Shown here in pieces: positions 35,302 to 44,249 of a DNA stretch of 64,000 nucleotides. The position numbers and the translations under genes were made by a program. This DNA is from Halomontanus rarus (GTDB taxonomy: Archaea > Halobacteriota > Halobacteria > Halobacteriales > Natrialbaceae). The DNA lies in the NCBI RefSeq assembly GCF_017357405.1, contig NZ_CP071597.1, positions 2,232,001 through 2,296,000 on the forward strand, in the 5' to 3' direction. The number at the start of each line of letters is the position of its first letter. The first letter of the stretch is position 1. The notes beneath the pieces were generated by a model. The model did not search any database. It was given only the letters and a program-made list of their open reading frames with translations, and had not been told where the DNA came from.

Positions 35302-35481
35302 ATGTACGACAAACTCGGCCCGGTCGGTATCGTCGGTATCGTCGTGATGATCGCCGGAATCGGGCTCATCGCCTCCCAGAACCTCCTCATCGCCGCCGGA
35401 ATGGCGCTGATCGTCGCCGGCCTCGGCGTCGTCGTCAAAGCCCTCGTCAGCAACGTGCTCTCCTCGTTCGGCATGATGTGA
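35302..35481 (+). CDS. Small two-helix membrane protein (59 aa)
   Basis: A 59-residue protein starting MYDKLGPVGIVGIVV, with two hydrophobic helices (about 6-25 and 29-47) and a short C-terminal end NVLSSFGMM. It resembles a conserved haloarchaeal family (possibly DUF7470; name from memory). TTTAAT about 30 bases before ATG 35302 is a good leaderless promoter. Function is unknown. Confidence 0.72.
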   Translation: MYDKLGPVGIVGIVVMIAGIGLIASQNLLIAAGMALIVAGLGVVVKALVSNVLSSFGMM

Positions 35482-35597
35482 GCGGCCGGACGATCGGATC
35501 ACCGCTCGAGTCGGACGGGGTATCGACGACGCGTCAGTGATGTCGGTGAACGCCGTTCTCGAGACGGTCCGGCACACGCCCAAGTGAAAACCGACGC

Positions 35598-37571
35598 TCA
35601 GGCCTCGTTGTCGCCGGCCCGATGCTCGCTGATAAGCCGGTCGACCATCGACGCCTTCTGTTGTTTCTGTCGTTCTTTCGCCCGGTCGTGCCAGTCGTCG
35701 ATCACGCCCTCGACGTCTTCCTCACGGGCGACGGCGAGTTCGTCGACTTCCTGCATGGCCACGTCGTCGGCCGGACCGACCGGAATATCGCGGTCGAAGA
35801 GGATCGCGTCGGCCATCTCAGAGAGGCCGCCCTCCTTGAGGACGACCCGCGGCTCGAAGTCGGCGAGCAACTCCGCCGTCGACCGCCCGGCACCGCTGGC
35901 ATCGCGCAGGTAGACCACGTCGCCGGCGGAGATGCCGTACTGGTCGTCGGCCTCGCGGATCGCGCCGTTGGTGAACTTCTCGACGACCTTCACCGGCATG
36001 AGCCCGGCTTTCTTCGCCGAAACGTCGGCGAAGTTCGAGTGGTCCAGTTTCCACAGCTCCTTCATCCGCTCGACTTTCTTCTCGAGGGCCTCGGTCTCCT
36101 CGCGGGCCTCGTCACGTTCGCGCTCGAGTTGATTCGCACGGCGCTCGAGACGGGTTACCTCCCGGTTCTGTCGTACCTCGCGGCGTTCCTCCTGACGGGT
36201 CGCGGTGAGTTCGCCCTCGAGTTCCTCGATCCGGTCGTCTTTCGCCTCGAGGCGATCCTCGAGCGTGCCGACGTGTGACTGGAGCCGGTCGACCTGCTGC
36301 TCGAGGTCGCGGATCCGCTTTTCCTCGTCGGTGAGTTCCCGCGGTTCGTGTTCGGTCGACTCCTCCTCCGACTCGTCGTCCTCGGTGAGATCGCGGAGGA
36401 CGGCCTCGACGCTCTCCTCACCGGCGACGACGCGGGCGGTAACCTCGCCGTGGTCCGTTCCGGGCGGGATCTTGCGGGCGATGCGTTCGAACTGGTCCTC
36501 GTGGGCGTCGAAGGCGAACAGCGCCGCGGCCATCGCGTCGCGCTGGTGGTCGTCGTCGTAGGGTTCCTCGCGCGTGCGATGTTGTTTCTCGTCGATCGGG
36601 AGGTCGCTCCGGGGCGTCCAGGGGGCGGCGTCGAAGCTCCGGCGGAACTTCTCGACCGTCTCGGGGATCGGCGTCACGTCCGCGGCGACGACGATCGGCC
36701 GCCCGCGCTCGACGATCCACTCGATCACGTCGGCGGTGTCGCTCGTCCGCGAACTCCAGACGTCGAGGACGGAGCCGTCGAGCGAGACGACCGCGACCGC
36801 CGTCGTCGTCCCGGGGTCGATTCCGACGAGAACGTGATCGCGGCGTTTCACGAGCGGGTGGAACTCGATACCGTCTCGACGCTTTCGTTCGATTTCGACG
36901 CGGACGTCTCCCGACCGGTTCCGCGAGACCGGAATGTCGCTCGGCCTGGCCTCGACGGTGAAGACGGCGTTGGCGAGGCCGCCGTAGGCCTCCCGAACGT
37001 CCTTCTCGTACTCGAGGTTCTCGGCCTCGAGGTCGGATTCGACCTCGCGGGCGCGTTTCCTGACGGAGCCGTGGATACGACGCGTGTAGCGGTCCTCGCT
37101 CCAGCCGCCGCTGCCGGTCGACCGACCTCTCGCGACCTTGACCTCGGTGGTGTCGGTGAACGCGGAGACTTCCTGGCCGACGTTGTGGGCGGCCAGTCTG
37201 GCGGCGGCTTCGGCCTCCTGCATCGGGTCCTTCCCGTAGGGGATCCCGTGTCGTTTGGCCACTCGAGAGAGCGGTTCCGGTTGCGCCGCGCCGGTCACCT
37301 GGACCAGCTTCGTCTCCGCGGGCAGCGAGCCGAGGAAGTGGACGAGCTGGTCCTTGTCGGCGGCCAGCTCGTACATGTTGTCGGTCGCGACGATCGCGGG
37401 TTCGACGTCCTCGATCAGTCGGCGCAACTTGCGGTGGGAGACGACGTCGCGCGTGACGTCCTCGCCGTCGTACTGGACCAGTGCGTAAGAAGGTGCGTCG
37501 CCGCGCACGTCGCCGCTCTGGATATCGACTCCGAAGACGACTGCGTCGAGCGCACTCGTTCGCGTGCTCAC
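35598..37571 (-). CDS. DUF460 protein: RuvC/YqgF-like nuclease fold with coiled coil
   Basis: A 657-residue archaeal protein of the COG2433/DUF460 type, predicted to be an RNase H-like nuclease or RNA-binding factor. An N-terminal domain (about 1-230) contains YELAADKDQLVHFL. The RuvC-like core has its first Asp in VLVGIDPGTTTAVAVV (about 252-267) and later acidic residues in YDDDHQRDAMAAALFAF. A long coiled coil rich in Glu and Arg (about 430-540) precedes a conserved C-terminal domain. GTG 37571 is chosen since TTTATA (37596-37601) lies about 30 bases upstream. Function is not experimentally established, as far as I know. Confidence 0.88.
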   Translation of the reverse strand: MSTRTSALDAVVFGVDIQSGDVRGDAPSYALVQYDGEDVTRDVVSHRKLRRLIEDVEPAIVATDNMYELAADKDQLVHFLGSLPAETKLVQVTGAAQPEPLSRVAKRHGIPYGKDPMQEAEAAARLAAHNVGQEVSAFTDTTEVKVARGRSTGSGGWSEDRYTRRIHGSVRKRAREVESDLEAENLEYEKDVREAYGGLANAVFTVEARPSDIPVSRNRSGDVRVEIERKRRDGIEFHPLVKRRDHVLVGIDPGTTTAVAVVSLDGSVLDVWSSRTSDTADVIEWIVERGRPIVVAADVTPIPETVEKFRRSFDAAPWTPRSDLPIDEKQHRTREEPYDDDHQRDAMAAALFAFDAHEDQFERIARKIPPGTDHGEVTARVVAGEESVEAVLRDLTEDDESEEESTEHEPRELTDEEKRIRDLEQQVDRLQSHVGTLEDRLEAKDDRIEELEGELTATRQEERREVRQNREVTRLERRANQLERERDEAREETEALEKKVERMKELWKLDHSNFADVSAKKAGLMPVKVVEKFTNGAIREADDQYGISAGDVVYLRDASGAGRSTAELLADFEPRVVLKEGGLSEMADAILFDRDIPVGPADDVAMQEVDELAVAREEDVEGVIDDWHDRAKERQKQQKASMVDRLISEHRAGDNEA

Positions 37572-37595
37572 GACTCCGTATAGGGACGTGTGACG

Positions 37596-37601
37596 TATAA
37601 A
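37596..37601 (-). promoter_or_regulatory. TATA box of the DUF460 gene
   Basis: TTTATA on the minus strand is 30 bases before GTG 37571 and supports that start over the far-upstream open frame. Confidence 0.5.
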
Positions 37602-37725
37602 TCCGACGCGGGTGTGAAGCTGTGACAGTGTCGAGCAGAAGCCGCGCTGTCGGTGTCGAGTCGACCCGACTCGCGTCCTGCCGGTGGCCTCGATTATTTG
37701 ACCCCGCTTCCCGTGGCATCTCCGT

Positions 37726-38694
37726 ATGGAGTACACGACACTCGGTAGCACGGGAATGGAGGTCAGTGAGATCTGTCTGGGCTGTATGAGCTTCGGCTCG
37801 AGCGACGAGTGGATGCTCGACGAGGGAGAGAGCCGCGAGATCATCGAGCGAGCGATCGACCTCGGTATCAACTTCTTCGACACGGCGAACGTCTACTCGC
37901 GGGGCGAGTCCGAGGAAATTCTCGGAAACGTGCTCGCCGACTACGATCGCGACAAGCAGGTCGTCGCGACCAAGGTCTACGGCGAGATGGGCGAGGGACC
38001 GAACCAGCAGGGGCTGTCGCGAAAGACGATCGAGCAGGAGCTTTCGAACTCGCTCGAGCGACTGGGGATGGACACCGTCGACCTCTACCAGATCCACCGC
38101 TGGGATTACGACACGCCGATCGAGACGACGCTTCGCGCACTCGACGACGCCGTCGAACGCGGGCAGGTCCGACACGTCGGCGCCTCCTCGATGTGGGCCC
38201 ACCAGTTCCAGCGGGCGCTCGATATCGCAGAGCGCGAGGGACTGGCACGCTTCGAGACGATGCAGAACCTCTACCACCTCACCTACCGCGAGGAGGAACG
38301 AGAGATGTACCCGATCTGTCGGCGGGAGAACGTCGGCGTCATCCCGTGGAGTCCGCTGGGCGCGGGCTATCTCACCCGCCCGCACGAGGACTTCGACGAG
38401 ACCGCCCGCGGCGAGCACGAACTCGACTACGGCACGCAGTACCATGAGGGCCCCGGCAGCGAGGAGATCAACGCCCGCGTGCAGGAATTGGCCGACGAGA
38501 AGGACGTCACGATGGCCCAGATCGCCCTCGCGTGGCACTTCCACAAGGAACACGTCACCGCGCCTATCCTCGGGACCTCGAGCATCGAACACCTGGAACA
38601 GGCCGTGGAAGCACTGGATATCTCGTTGTCGGAGAGCGACCTCGAGTATCTGGAGGAGCCGTATCATCCGGTGCCGATCTACGGGCACGACTAG
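37726..38694 (+). CDS. Aldo/keto reductase
   Basis: A 322-residue TIM-barrel NADPH-dependent oxidoreductase. The catalytic tetrad is visible: D52 and Y57 in FDTANVYSRGE, K83 in ATKVYGE and H124 in YQIHRWDYD. The C-terminal cofactor-binding segment contains APILGTSSIEHLEQAVEAL. The subgroup resembles the YajO/Tas-like class acting on small aldehydes. TTATTTGAC about 30 bases before the ATG is a likely promoter. It converges on the GH43-like gene; no pathway neighbour reveals the substrate. Confidence 0.88.
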   Translation: MEYTTLGSTGMEVSEICLGCMSFGSSDEWMLDEGESREIIERAIDLGINFFDTANVYSRGESEEILGNVLADYDRDKQVVATKVYGEMGEGPNQQGLSRKTIEQELSNSLERLGMDTVDLYQIHRWDYDTPIETTLRALDDAVERGQVRHVGASSMWAHQFQRALDIAEREGLARFETMQNLYHLTYREEEREMYPICRRENVGVIPWSPLGAGYLTRPHEDFDETARGEHELDYGTQYHEGPGSEEINARVQELADEKDVTMAQIALAWHFHKEHVTAPILGTSSIEHLEQAVEALDISLSESDLEYLEEPYHPVPIYGHD

Positions 38695-38759
38695 CGGGTC
38701 GATCGACCGGTCAACGTAGCCTTGTCGGCGGACCCCTCGAGCGGACCCGACGTCGACGC

Positions 38760-39767
38760 CTACTCCTCGGTCACGTCGCCAGCGTACCGGTCCCGATCAC
38801 AGACCAACCACCCGTCTTCGACCTCGAGTTCGGCCACCTGCAGGACCGTCTGCCGTGCTTTCCCCATCCCCGTCTCGTAGCGCTGTCCCGCAGCAGGCTG
38901 GTGGACGTGATAGAGGATGTACGCCCGGTCGCCGACGACGAAGACGTCCGGATGGCCGCCCTGGAAGTCGTCGCAGGGGCGCTGCCCCTCGCCGGTGAGG
39001 AGGCCGTCGGGTTGGGCCTCCCACTCCTCGCCGTCCGGCGATCGGTAGACGCTCAACCCGTCCCACGAGTCGGTGAGCTGCCAGAACCGGTCGCGCCACT
39101 CGAAGACGATCGGCGCCTCCTGGGCTTTGTCGTCGAGCGCGGGCTCCTCGCTCGCGGTCCACTCGAACAGGTCGTCGCTGTCGGCGGTGTAAATGTGCGA
39201 CTCGTTGGCCTCGTCCTTGTACCACATCCGCCACGTCCCGTCGGGAAGCCGGTGGACGTCCGGATCGATCACGTACTCGGTGGTCAACGAGAGCCGCCCC
39301 TCGAACTCCCAATTCCAGAGGTCGGGGCTCGTGAAGTGAACGATGTACCGGTTGCCCTCCCAGGTCTGGGGGACGCCGCGGAGGTAACTCACGAACAGGT
39401 GGTAGGTGCCCTCGTGGTGGAGGATCTCGGGTGCCCAGTAGGTGTTGTGACCCCGCTCGATGTCCAACTCGAGCGTCCCCCGGTACAGGAACCGCCGGCC
39501 GTCGTCGGAGGTCGCGACACCGATGTCCGAGCCGTGGATCCAGCCTTTCCCCGGGACGTCGACGTTCGCACGCCGTTGCGTGTAGAGCATCCACCACTCC
39601 TCGGTCTCGTGGTTCCACGCCATCGACGGGTCCGCGGCGCCGTCGAAAATAGGGTCGCGAAACAGCGGTGCGGGTGCGTCCTCGATGGCGAACGACGGAG
39701 ACTGCTCTCGGTCCGGTTCCGCGTCACCGACACGCTCCTCGAGTATCGGATTCCAGTTGCTACCCAT
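38760..39767 (-). CDS. GH43/GH117-like beta-propeller glycosidase
   Basis: A 335-residue five-bladed beta-propeller protein of the GH43/GH32-related clan. Probable catalytic acids are D46 (FDGAADPSMAW), D168/D170 (EYVIDPDVHRL) and E217 (AQEAPIVFEW). Repeated blade motifs include WWMLYTQRR, YHLFVSYLRG and WRMWYKDEA. No signal peptide is seen, so action is intracellular or by an unrecognised route. Substrate (arabinan, xylan, agar-type or other) cannot be fixed. It is a lone carbohydrate gene here, converging on the aldo/keto reductase gene. Confidence 0.72.
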   Translation of the reverse strand: MGSNWNPILEERVGDAEPDREQSPSFAIEDAPAPLFRDPIFDGAADPSMAWNHETEEWWMLYTQRRANVDVPGKGWIHGSDIGVATSDDGRRFLYRGTLELDIERGHNTYWAPEILHHEGTYHLFVSYLRGVPQTWEGNRYIVHFTSPDLWNWEFEGRLSLTTEYVIDPDVHRLPDGTWRMWYKDEANESHIYTADSDDLFEWTASEEPALDDKAQEAPIVFEWRDRFWQLTDSWDGLSVYRSPDGEEWEAQPDGLLTGEGQRPCDDFQGGHPDVFVVGDRAYILYHVHQPAAGQRYETGMGKARQTVLQVAELEVEDGWLVCDRDRYAGDVTEE

Positions 39768-39873
39768 AGTACCGGACGCTCGAGAACCCGGATGAAGATT
39801 GCGGATGCGGGCTCTCGACGGACTCGGTTCCCGCTCGAGGACGATCCGTCAGCTCGAGGCCGTGCGGACTCCG

Positions 39874-40824
39874 TCAGTCGCCATCGGGTGAGACGTCTCC
39901 CCCATCGGGATACGGGATCTCGAGTTCGTCACCGTCCGACGGAACGAACACCTCGCCGTCGAACACCTCGCGAGCCTCCGCGAGGTGGTCGTCGGTGTAC
40001 CCCGCGTACCGCGAGGAGAGGTGCATCAGCGCCAACCGGCGCGCGTCCGACCGGCTGGCGATCTCGGCGGCCTGCCGGGCGGTGGAGTGGGCGGTGTCGC
40101 TCGCGCGCTCGACGCGGTCGTCGGCGAAGGTGGCGTCGTGGATCAGCAGGTCGGGTTCCGCCGCGACCTCGACCGTGGCCGCAGTCGGTCTCGTGTCGCC
40201 GGTGTAGACCAGCGACCGTCCCGGACGGGGCTCGCCGACGACTTCGTCGGGTTCGACGACGGTCCCGTCCTCGAGTTCGACGGGCTCTCCCTCGTGGAGT
40301 CTCGAGAACTTCGGTCCCACGGGGACGCCCAGCTCTTCGGCTCGCTCGCGGTCGAACCGTCCCTTACGGTCGTCTTCGACGAGGGCGTAGCCCACGGATC
40401 GCGTGTCGTGGTCGGACGCGAAGGCGCGGACCTCGTACTCGTCGGCCCGGTAGGCGACGTCGCCGGGGCCGACTTCGCTGATTCGCACGGGAAACGTCGG
40501 CCGGTTCCCGAGCGCGCGGACGAGCGATTTGATCTGGCGACGCGTTCCGTGGGGGACGTGGATGGCGAGCGGGTCCTCGCGGTCGTTGAAGTCCATCGTC
40601 TGGATCAGTCCCGGAATCCCGAGGACGTGGTCGCCGTGGAGGTGCGTGACGAACAGGTGGGACACCGAGAAGCCGGTCCCGAAGAGCATCATCTGACGCT
40701 GGGTTCCCTCGCCGGCGTCGAACAGCAGCTCCTCGCCCTCGCGGGCAACGAAGATACTGCTCGGATTTCGATCCGTCGTCGGGACGGCCCCGCTGGTCCC
40801 CAGGAACGTCACGCGCAGTGGCAT
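39874..40824 (-). CDS. rnz: Ribonuclease Z
   Basis: A 316-residue metallo-beta-lactamase-fold tRNA 3' endonuclease that removes 3' trailers from pre-tRNA. The zinc motif is FVTHLHGDHVLG (H61, H63, D65, H66), with later ligands in VYTGDTRPT and LALMHLSSRY. The protein has the short RNase Z length. ATG 40824 is preceded by TTTAGCC about 30 bases upstream. The protein ends in a halophile-type acidic tail. Confidence 0.94.
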   Translation of the reverse strand: MPLRVTFLGTSGAVPTTDRNPSSIFVAREGEELLFDAGEGTQRQMMLFGTGFSVSHLFVTHLHGDHVLGIPGLIQTMDFNDREDPLAIHVPHGTRRQIKSLVRALGNRPTFPVRISEVGPGDVAYRADEYEVRAFASDHDTRSVGYALVEDDRKGRFDRERAEELGVPVGPKFSRLHEGEPVELEDGTVVEPDEVVGEPRPGRSLVYTGDTRPTAATVEVAAEPDLLIHDATFADDRVERASDTAHSTARQAAEIASRSDARRLALMHLSSRYAGYTDDHLAEAREVFDGEVFVPSDGDELEIPYPDGGDVSPDGD

Positions 40825-41093
40825 CGCCCACCTCTCGGTGGGGCGCGGCTAAACCGCCTTCGAATCGGTCGTTGTCCGATCGCCCGAATACGCGATCTCG
40901 ACAGTCGCCGGAGACCGCGCTCTCGAAATTGAGGCAATCGAGACACTCGAGACGATCGAAACTGTCAGCGAAGACCGGTGTGAAACGATTATAATCTCAC
41001 TGAACGGTTTGCGTGTGCCTGCAACGGAGGGTGTATTTTACATCCGTGGGGACCGAACAGTCGACTAATCCACCCGGAAGTACCCGCGACACA

Positions 41094-42386
41094 ATGAGCA
41101 CGATACTAGAGTTCAGTACGATTAAGCAAATCGGCGCGGTGTTGATCGCCGTCGTGATCGTCCTCGCCGCCGGGACGGTCGTCGGGCAGGCACCCATGCT
41201 CTTCGGCGCCGACGTCGCTAGCGACCCCGAGGCGTCGATCGAGTTCCCCGACCAGAGCAGCGACGGGACGAGCGTTACGGTCGACACCGTCTCGCTCTCG
41301 GACGGCGGCTTCGTCGTCGTCACCAACGGCGACACCATCGTCGGCGTCTCCGAACACCTCGAGTCGGGCACCCACGAGAATGTCACCGTCGAGCAACGCG
41401 ACGACGAGGAAGTCGAGATGCTCGGCCAGTTGACCGCGACGGCCCACCAGGATACGACCGACAGCGGAACGTTCGTCAGCGAAGCCGAGGCGAGCGAGGA
41501 CGAGGAGATCGACGAGCACGACCGACCGTACACCGACGGCGGCTACCCGGTCAGCGACACGGCGACCGTGACGGCGTCCGAACGGCCCGACCAGAACGAG
41601 AGCACCTCGTTCGTCGTCGAATCCGTCGACGCACCCGAGTCGGCAACGGCCAACGGCTCGGTCGAGGTCACCACCGAGATTCGCAATCCCAACGAGTTCG
41701 ACGACCGCCAGCACGTCGACTTCCGCCTCGACGGTCAGTTGATCGAACGACAGGTCCTCTCGCTCGGTGCCGACGAGACGCGCGAACTCAACGTCACGGT
41801 CGACCTCGACGGCGTCGAACCGGGGGAACACATCTACGGGATCTACACGAGCGACGACGGCGCGCTCGGAGAGTTACAGGTCGATCCCGACGATGCTAGC
41901 GTGACGGTCCGCGAGGTCGACTCCGACCGCGTCGTCGCGAACGCGACGCTCACAGTCGACGGCTTCCTCGCCGTCGAAGCCGCCGGCAACGGCACCGAGA
42001 CCAGCACAGACAACGACACGGGGAACGAGAGCGACGCGGACAACGACACCGGAGACGACAACGACACGGAAACCGAACCCGAACCCGAAATCCTCGGCAC
42101 CTCCGAGTCGCTCGAGTCGGGAGACCACGAAAACGTCAGCATCGACCTCGAGGAGCCACTCGAGGACGGCGAGACGGTCTCCGTCGTCGTCTACGAGGGC
42201 AGCGTCGACGACCTCGAGAACGCCTCGGCCTACAGCGTGGGCGACGAGCGCATCGAGCAGACGGTCGTCGTGGGTGAGGAGCTCGATGCGGGTGCTGACG
42301 ACGCCGAGAGCGGAGAGAGTGCGGGCACGGAGAGCGCAGACACAGAGACCGACAACAGTACCGAAGCCCCCGACACGGACGACTAA
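41094..42386 (+). CDS. Membrane-anchored surface protein with two DUF7282-like domains
   Basis: A 430-residue protein with an N-terminal hydrophobic helix (about 10-33) as signal or anchor. The first DUF7282-like domain (about 50-200) has TVDTVSLSDGGFVVVTNGD and VSEHLESGTHENVTVE. A CARDB/Ig-like domain follows (about 180-280; NPNEFDDRQHVDFRLDGQ). The second DUF7282-like domain (about 290-400) repeats ESLESGDHENVSIDL, but is interrupted by a linker of NDTxN repeats. The tail is acidic Glu/Asp/Ser. The domain name is from memory. It is likely exposed outside the cell; function is unknown. Confidence 0.78.
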   Translation: MSTILEFSTIKQIGAVLIAVVIVLAAGTVVGQAPMLFGADVASDPEASIEFPDQSSDGTSVTVDTVSLSDGGFVVVTNGDTIVGVSEHLESGTHENVTVEQRDDEEVEMLGQLTATAHQDTTDSGTFVSEAEASEDEEIDEHDRPYTDGGYPVSDTATVTASERPDQNESTSFVVESVDAPESATANGSVEVTTEIRNPNEFDDRQHVDFRLDGQLIERQVLSLGADETRELNVTVDLDGVEPGEHIYGIYTSDDGALGELQVDPDDASVTVREVDSDRVVANATLTVDGFLAVEAAGNGTETSTDNDTGNESDADNDTGDDNDTETEPEPEILGTSESLESGDHENVSIDLEEPLEDGETVSVVVYEGSVDDLENASAYSVGDERIEQTVVVGEELDAGADDAESGESAGTESADTETDNSTEAPDTDD

Positions 42387-42489
42387 GGACGGCGACCCGC
42401 GACCGAGACGCGACCGCCACTCGACCGCCACTCGGCCAACTCGAGGACAACCGACCGATTCTTACCCGATCACACCCTACCGACGGGCG

Positions 42490-43548
42490 ATGGACGCGCC
42501 GCTGTGGACCGAGACGCACGCGCCGACGCTGTCGGAACTCCCCCAGGACGACGCCCGCGAGTACCTCCAGCGGGCCGTCGAGGAGCCGATCAACCTCGTC
42601 CTCCAGGGACCGCCGGGAAGCGGGAAGACGGCGGCAGCGCGTGCACTAGCACGCGAGATCCACGACGACCCGGACAACGACCTCGTCGAGATCAACGTCG
42701 CGGACTTCTTCGATCGCACGAAAAAGGAGATCCGCTCGGACCCGCGGTTCGAACACTTCCTGCAGGGCCAGACCGAGTTCTCCAAACAGTACCGGCGCGG
42801 AACGGACCAGCGTAACAAGTACAAACGCGAGTGGTCCAAGCGCGACATGATCGCCCACGTCCTCAAGGAACAGGCCGGCTACGCCCCCTCGAGCGGGACG
42901 TACAAGACCATCCTGCTGGACAACACCGAGAACATTCGCGAGGACTTCCAGCACGCGCTGCGGCGGATCATGGAGCAACACCACCGGACGACCCAGTTTA
43001 TCATCGCCACCCGCCAGCCGACCAAACTCATCCCGCCGATCCGCTCGCGGTGTTTCCCCGTCTCCATCCGTTCTCCCTCGAGCGAAGAGACCGTCGCCGT
43101 CCTCGAACGCATCGTCGAACGGGAGGGCGTCGAGTACGACGCCGACGGCCTCGAGTTCATCGCGGGCTACGCCAACGGCAACCTCCGGCAGGCGATTCTG
43201 GCGGCCCAGACGACGGCGCTCGAGGAAGGCGAGATCACGATGCAGACCGCCTACGAGACGATCGGTGCGGTCGGCCTCGACGAGGAGATCGAGTCGATGC
43301 TCGACGACGCCGAGGCCGGGGAGTTCACCGACGCTCGCAAGACCTTAGACGACCTACTCGTCGACGAGGGGTTGAGCGGGAACGAGGTCCTCGACTCGAT
43401 CCTCTCGATCGCGCGCAAACGGTATCAGGGCGACGAACTCGCCCGGATCCACCGGCTGGCCGCGGACGTCGAGTTCGAGATGAACGAGGGGACGAGCGAC
43501 CGAATCCACGTCTCGCACCTGCTGGCGGAGTTAGGCCGGGACACGTAG
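42490..43548 (+). CDS. rfcC: Replication factor C small subunit, RfcC type
   Basis: A 352-residue AAA+ clamp-loader subunit that helps load PCNA on DNA. Walker A is LQGPPGSGKTAAAR (about 37-50), the arginine-finger motif SRC is in PPIRSRCFPV and the collar domain lies at about 230-350. Walker B is degenerate: TILLDNTENI in place of DEAD, so ATP hydrolysis may be weak. Between Walker A and B there is a charged insert (RRGTDQRNKYKREW). These features suit the divergent second small subunit of haloarchaea rather than the main RfcA subunit; the symbol is by that analogy. Confidence 0.82.
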   Translation: MDAPLWTETHAPTLSELPQDDAREYLQRAVEEPINLVLQGPPGSGKTAAARALAREIHDDPDNDLVEINVADFFDRTKKEIRSDPRFEHFLQGQTEFSKQYRRGTDQRNKYKREWSKRDMIAHVLKEQAGYAPSSGTYKTILLDNTENIREDFQHALRRIMEQHHRTTQFIIATRQPTKLIPPIRSRCFPVSIRSPSSEETVAVLERIVEREGVEYDADGLEFIAGYANGNLRQAILAAQTTALEEGEITMQTAYETIGAVGLDEEIESMLDDAEAGEFTDARKTLDDLLVDEGLSGNEVLDSILSIARKRYQGDELARIHRLAADVEFEMNEGTSDRIHVSHLLAELGRDT

Positions 43549-43730
43549 AGAGTCGGTCGTCGTCCGCTGGCAATACGTGAGCGTCTCGAGAGTCTCGGCG
43601 TCTGTTCTCACTCCGTTCTGCGATCACGGAGAGACGTCCGCTCCAGTTCTGTGACTGTGGTTGGGCGGTGCAGACGGGTCGATTTCCGCTATCGACAGCC
43701 ATTATCCGCCTCCCCCACGCACGTACTCGT

Positions 43731-44168
43731 ATGCCAACCGTCCTCGAGACGCGCATTCAGAACCGATTCCGCGTCCAGCCACATCACGCGAACAACTACG
43801 AGACGCTCCACGGCGGGAACCTCATGAAGTGGCTCGACGAGGTGGGCGCGATGTCGGCGATGCGCTTCGCGGGCGAGACCTGCGTCACCGCTCGCGTCGA
43901 GGAACTGGACTTCAACCAGCCGATTCTCATCGGCGACACGGCGCTCGTCGAGGGCTACGTCTACCGGGCGGGAACGACGAGCGCCCGCGTCGCACTCCGC
44001 GCCTGGCGAGAGGAACCGCGGACCGGCGAGACCGAACTGACGACCGAGTCGACGTTCATCTTCGTCGCGATCGACGAAGACGGCTCGCCGGTTCCCGTCC
44101 CGGAGCTCACCGTCGAGACCGACGAGGGCGAGGAGCTTCGAGAACGGGCGCTGACGTCGCTCGAGTAG
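43731..44168 (+). CDS. Hotdog-fold acyl-CoA thioesterase
   Basis: A 145-residue protein of the YciA/BFIT-like acyl-CoA thioesterase class. The hotdog helix and catalytic surroundings are visible in NNYETLHGGNLMKWLDEVGA (about 22-41), followed by strands CVTARVEELDFNQPILIGD and STFIFVAIDEDG. These enzymes hydrolyse acyl-CoA to free acid and CoA in the cytoplasm. ATG 43731 is favoured by a TTATCC box 28 bases upstream. Chain-length preference is unknown. Confidence 0.85.
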   Translation: MPTVLETRIQNRFRVQPHHANNYETLHGGNLMKWLDEVGAMSAMRFAGETCVTARVEELDFNQPILIGDTALVEGYVYRAGTTSARVALRAWREEPRTGETELTTESTFIFVAIDEDGSPVPVPELTVETDEGEELRERALTSLE

Positions 44169-44249
44169 CGGGTCGATCGACGGACCCCCGCGTGCGAAAC
44201 GCGAGACGCTGACCGCAGAACTGGACGACCAGAGATCTCACTCTCACTC

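Noticed and set aside
36418..38688. 756-codon minus-strand frame overlapping the DUF460 and aldo/keto reductase genes
   Set aside because: It spans two confidently assigned genes in another frame or strand and shows no family motif.
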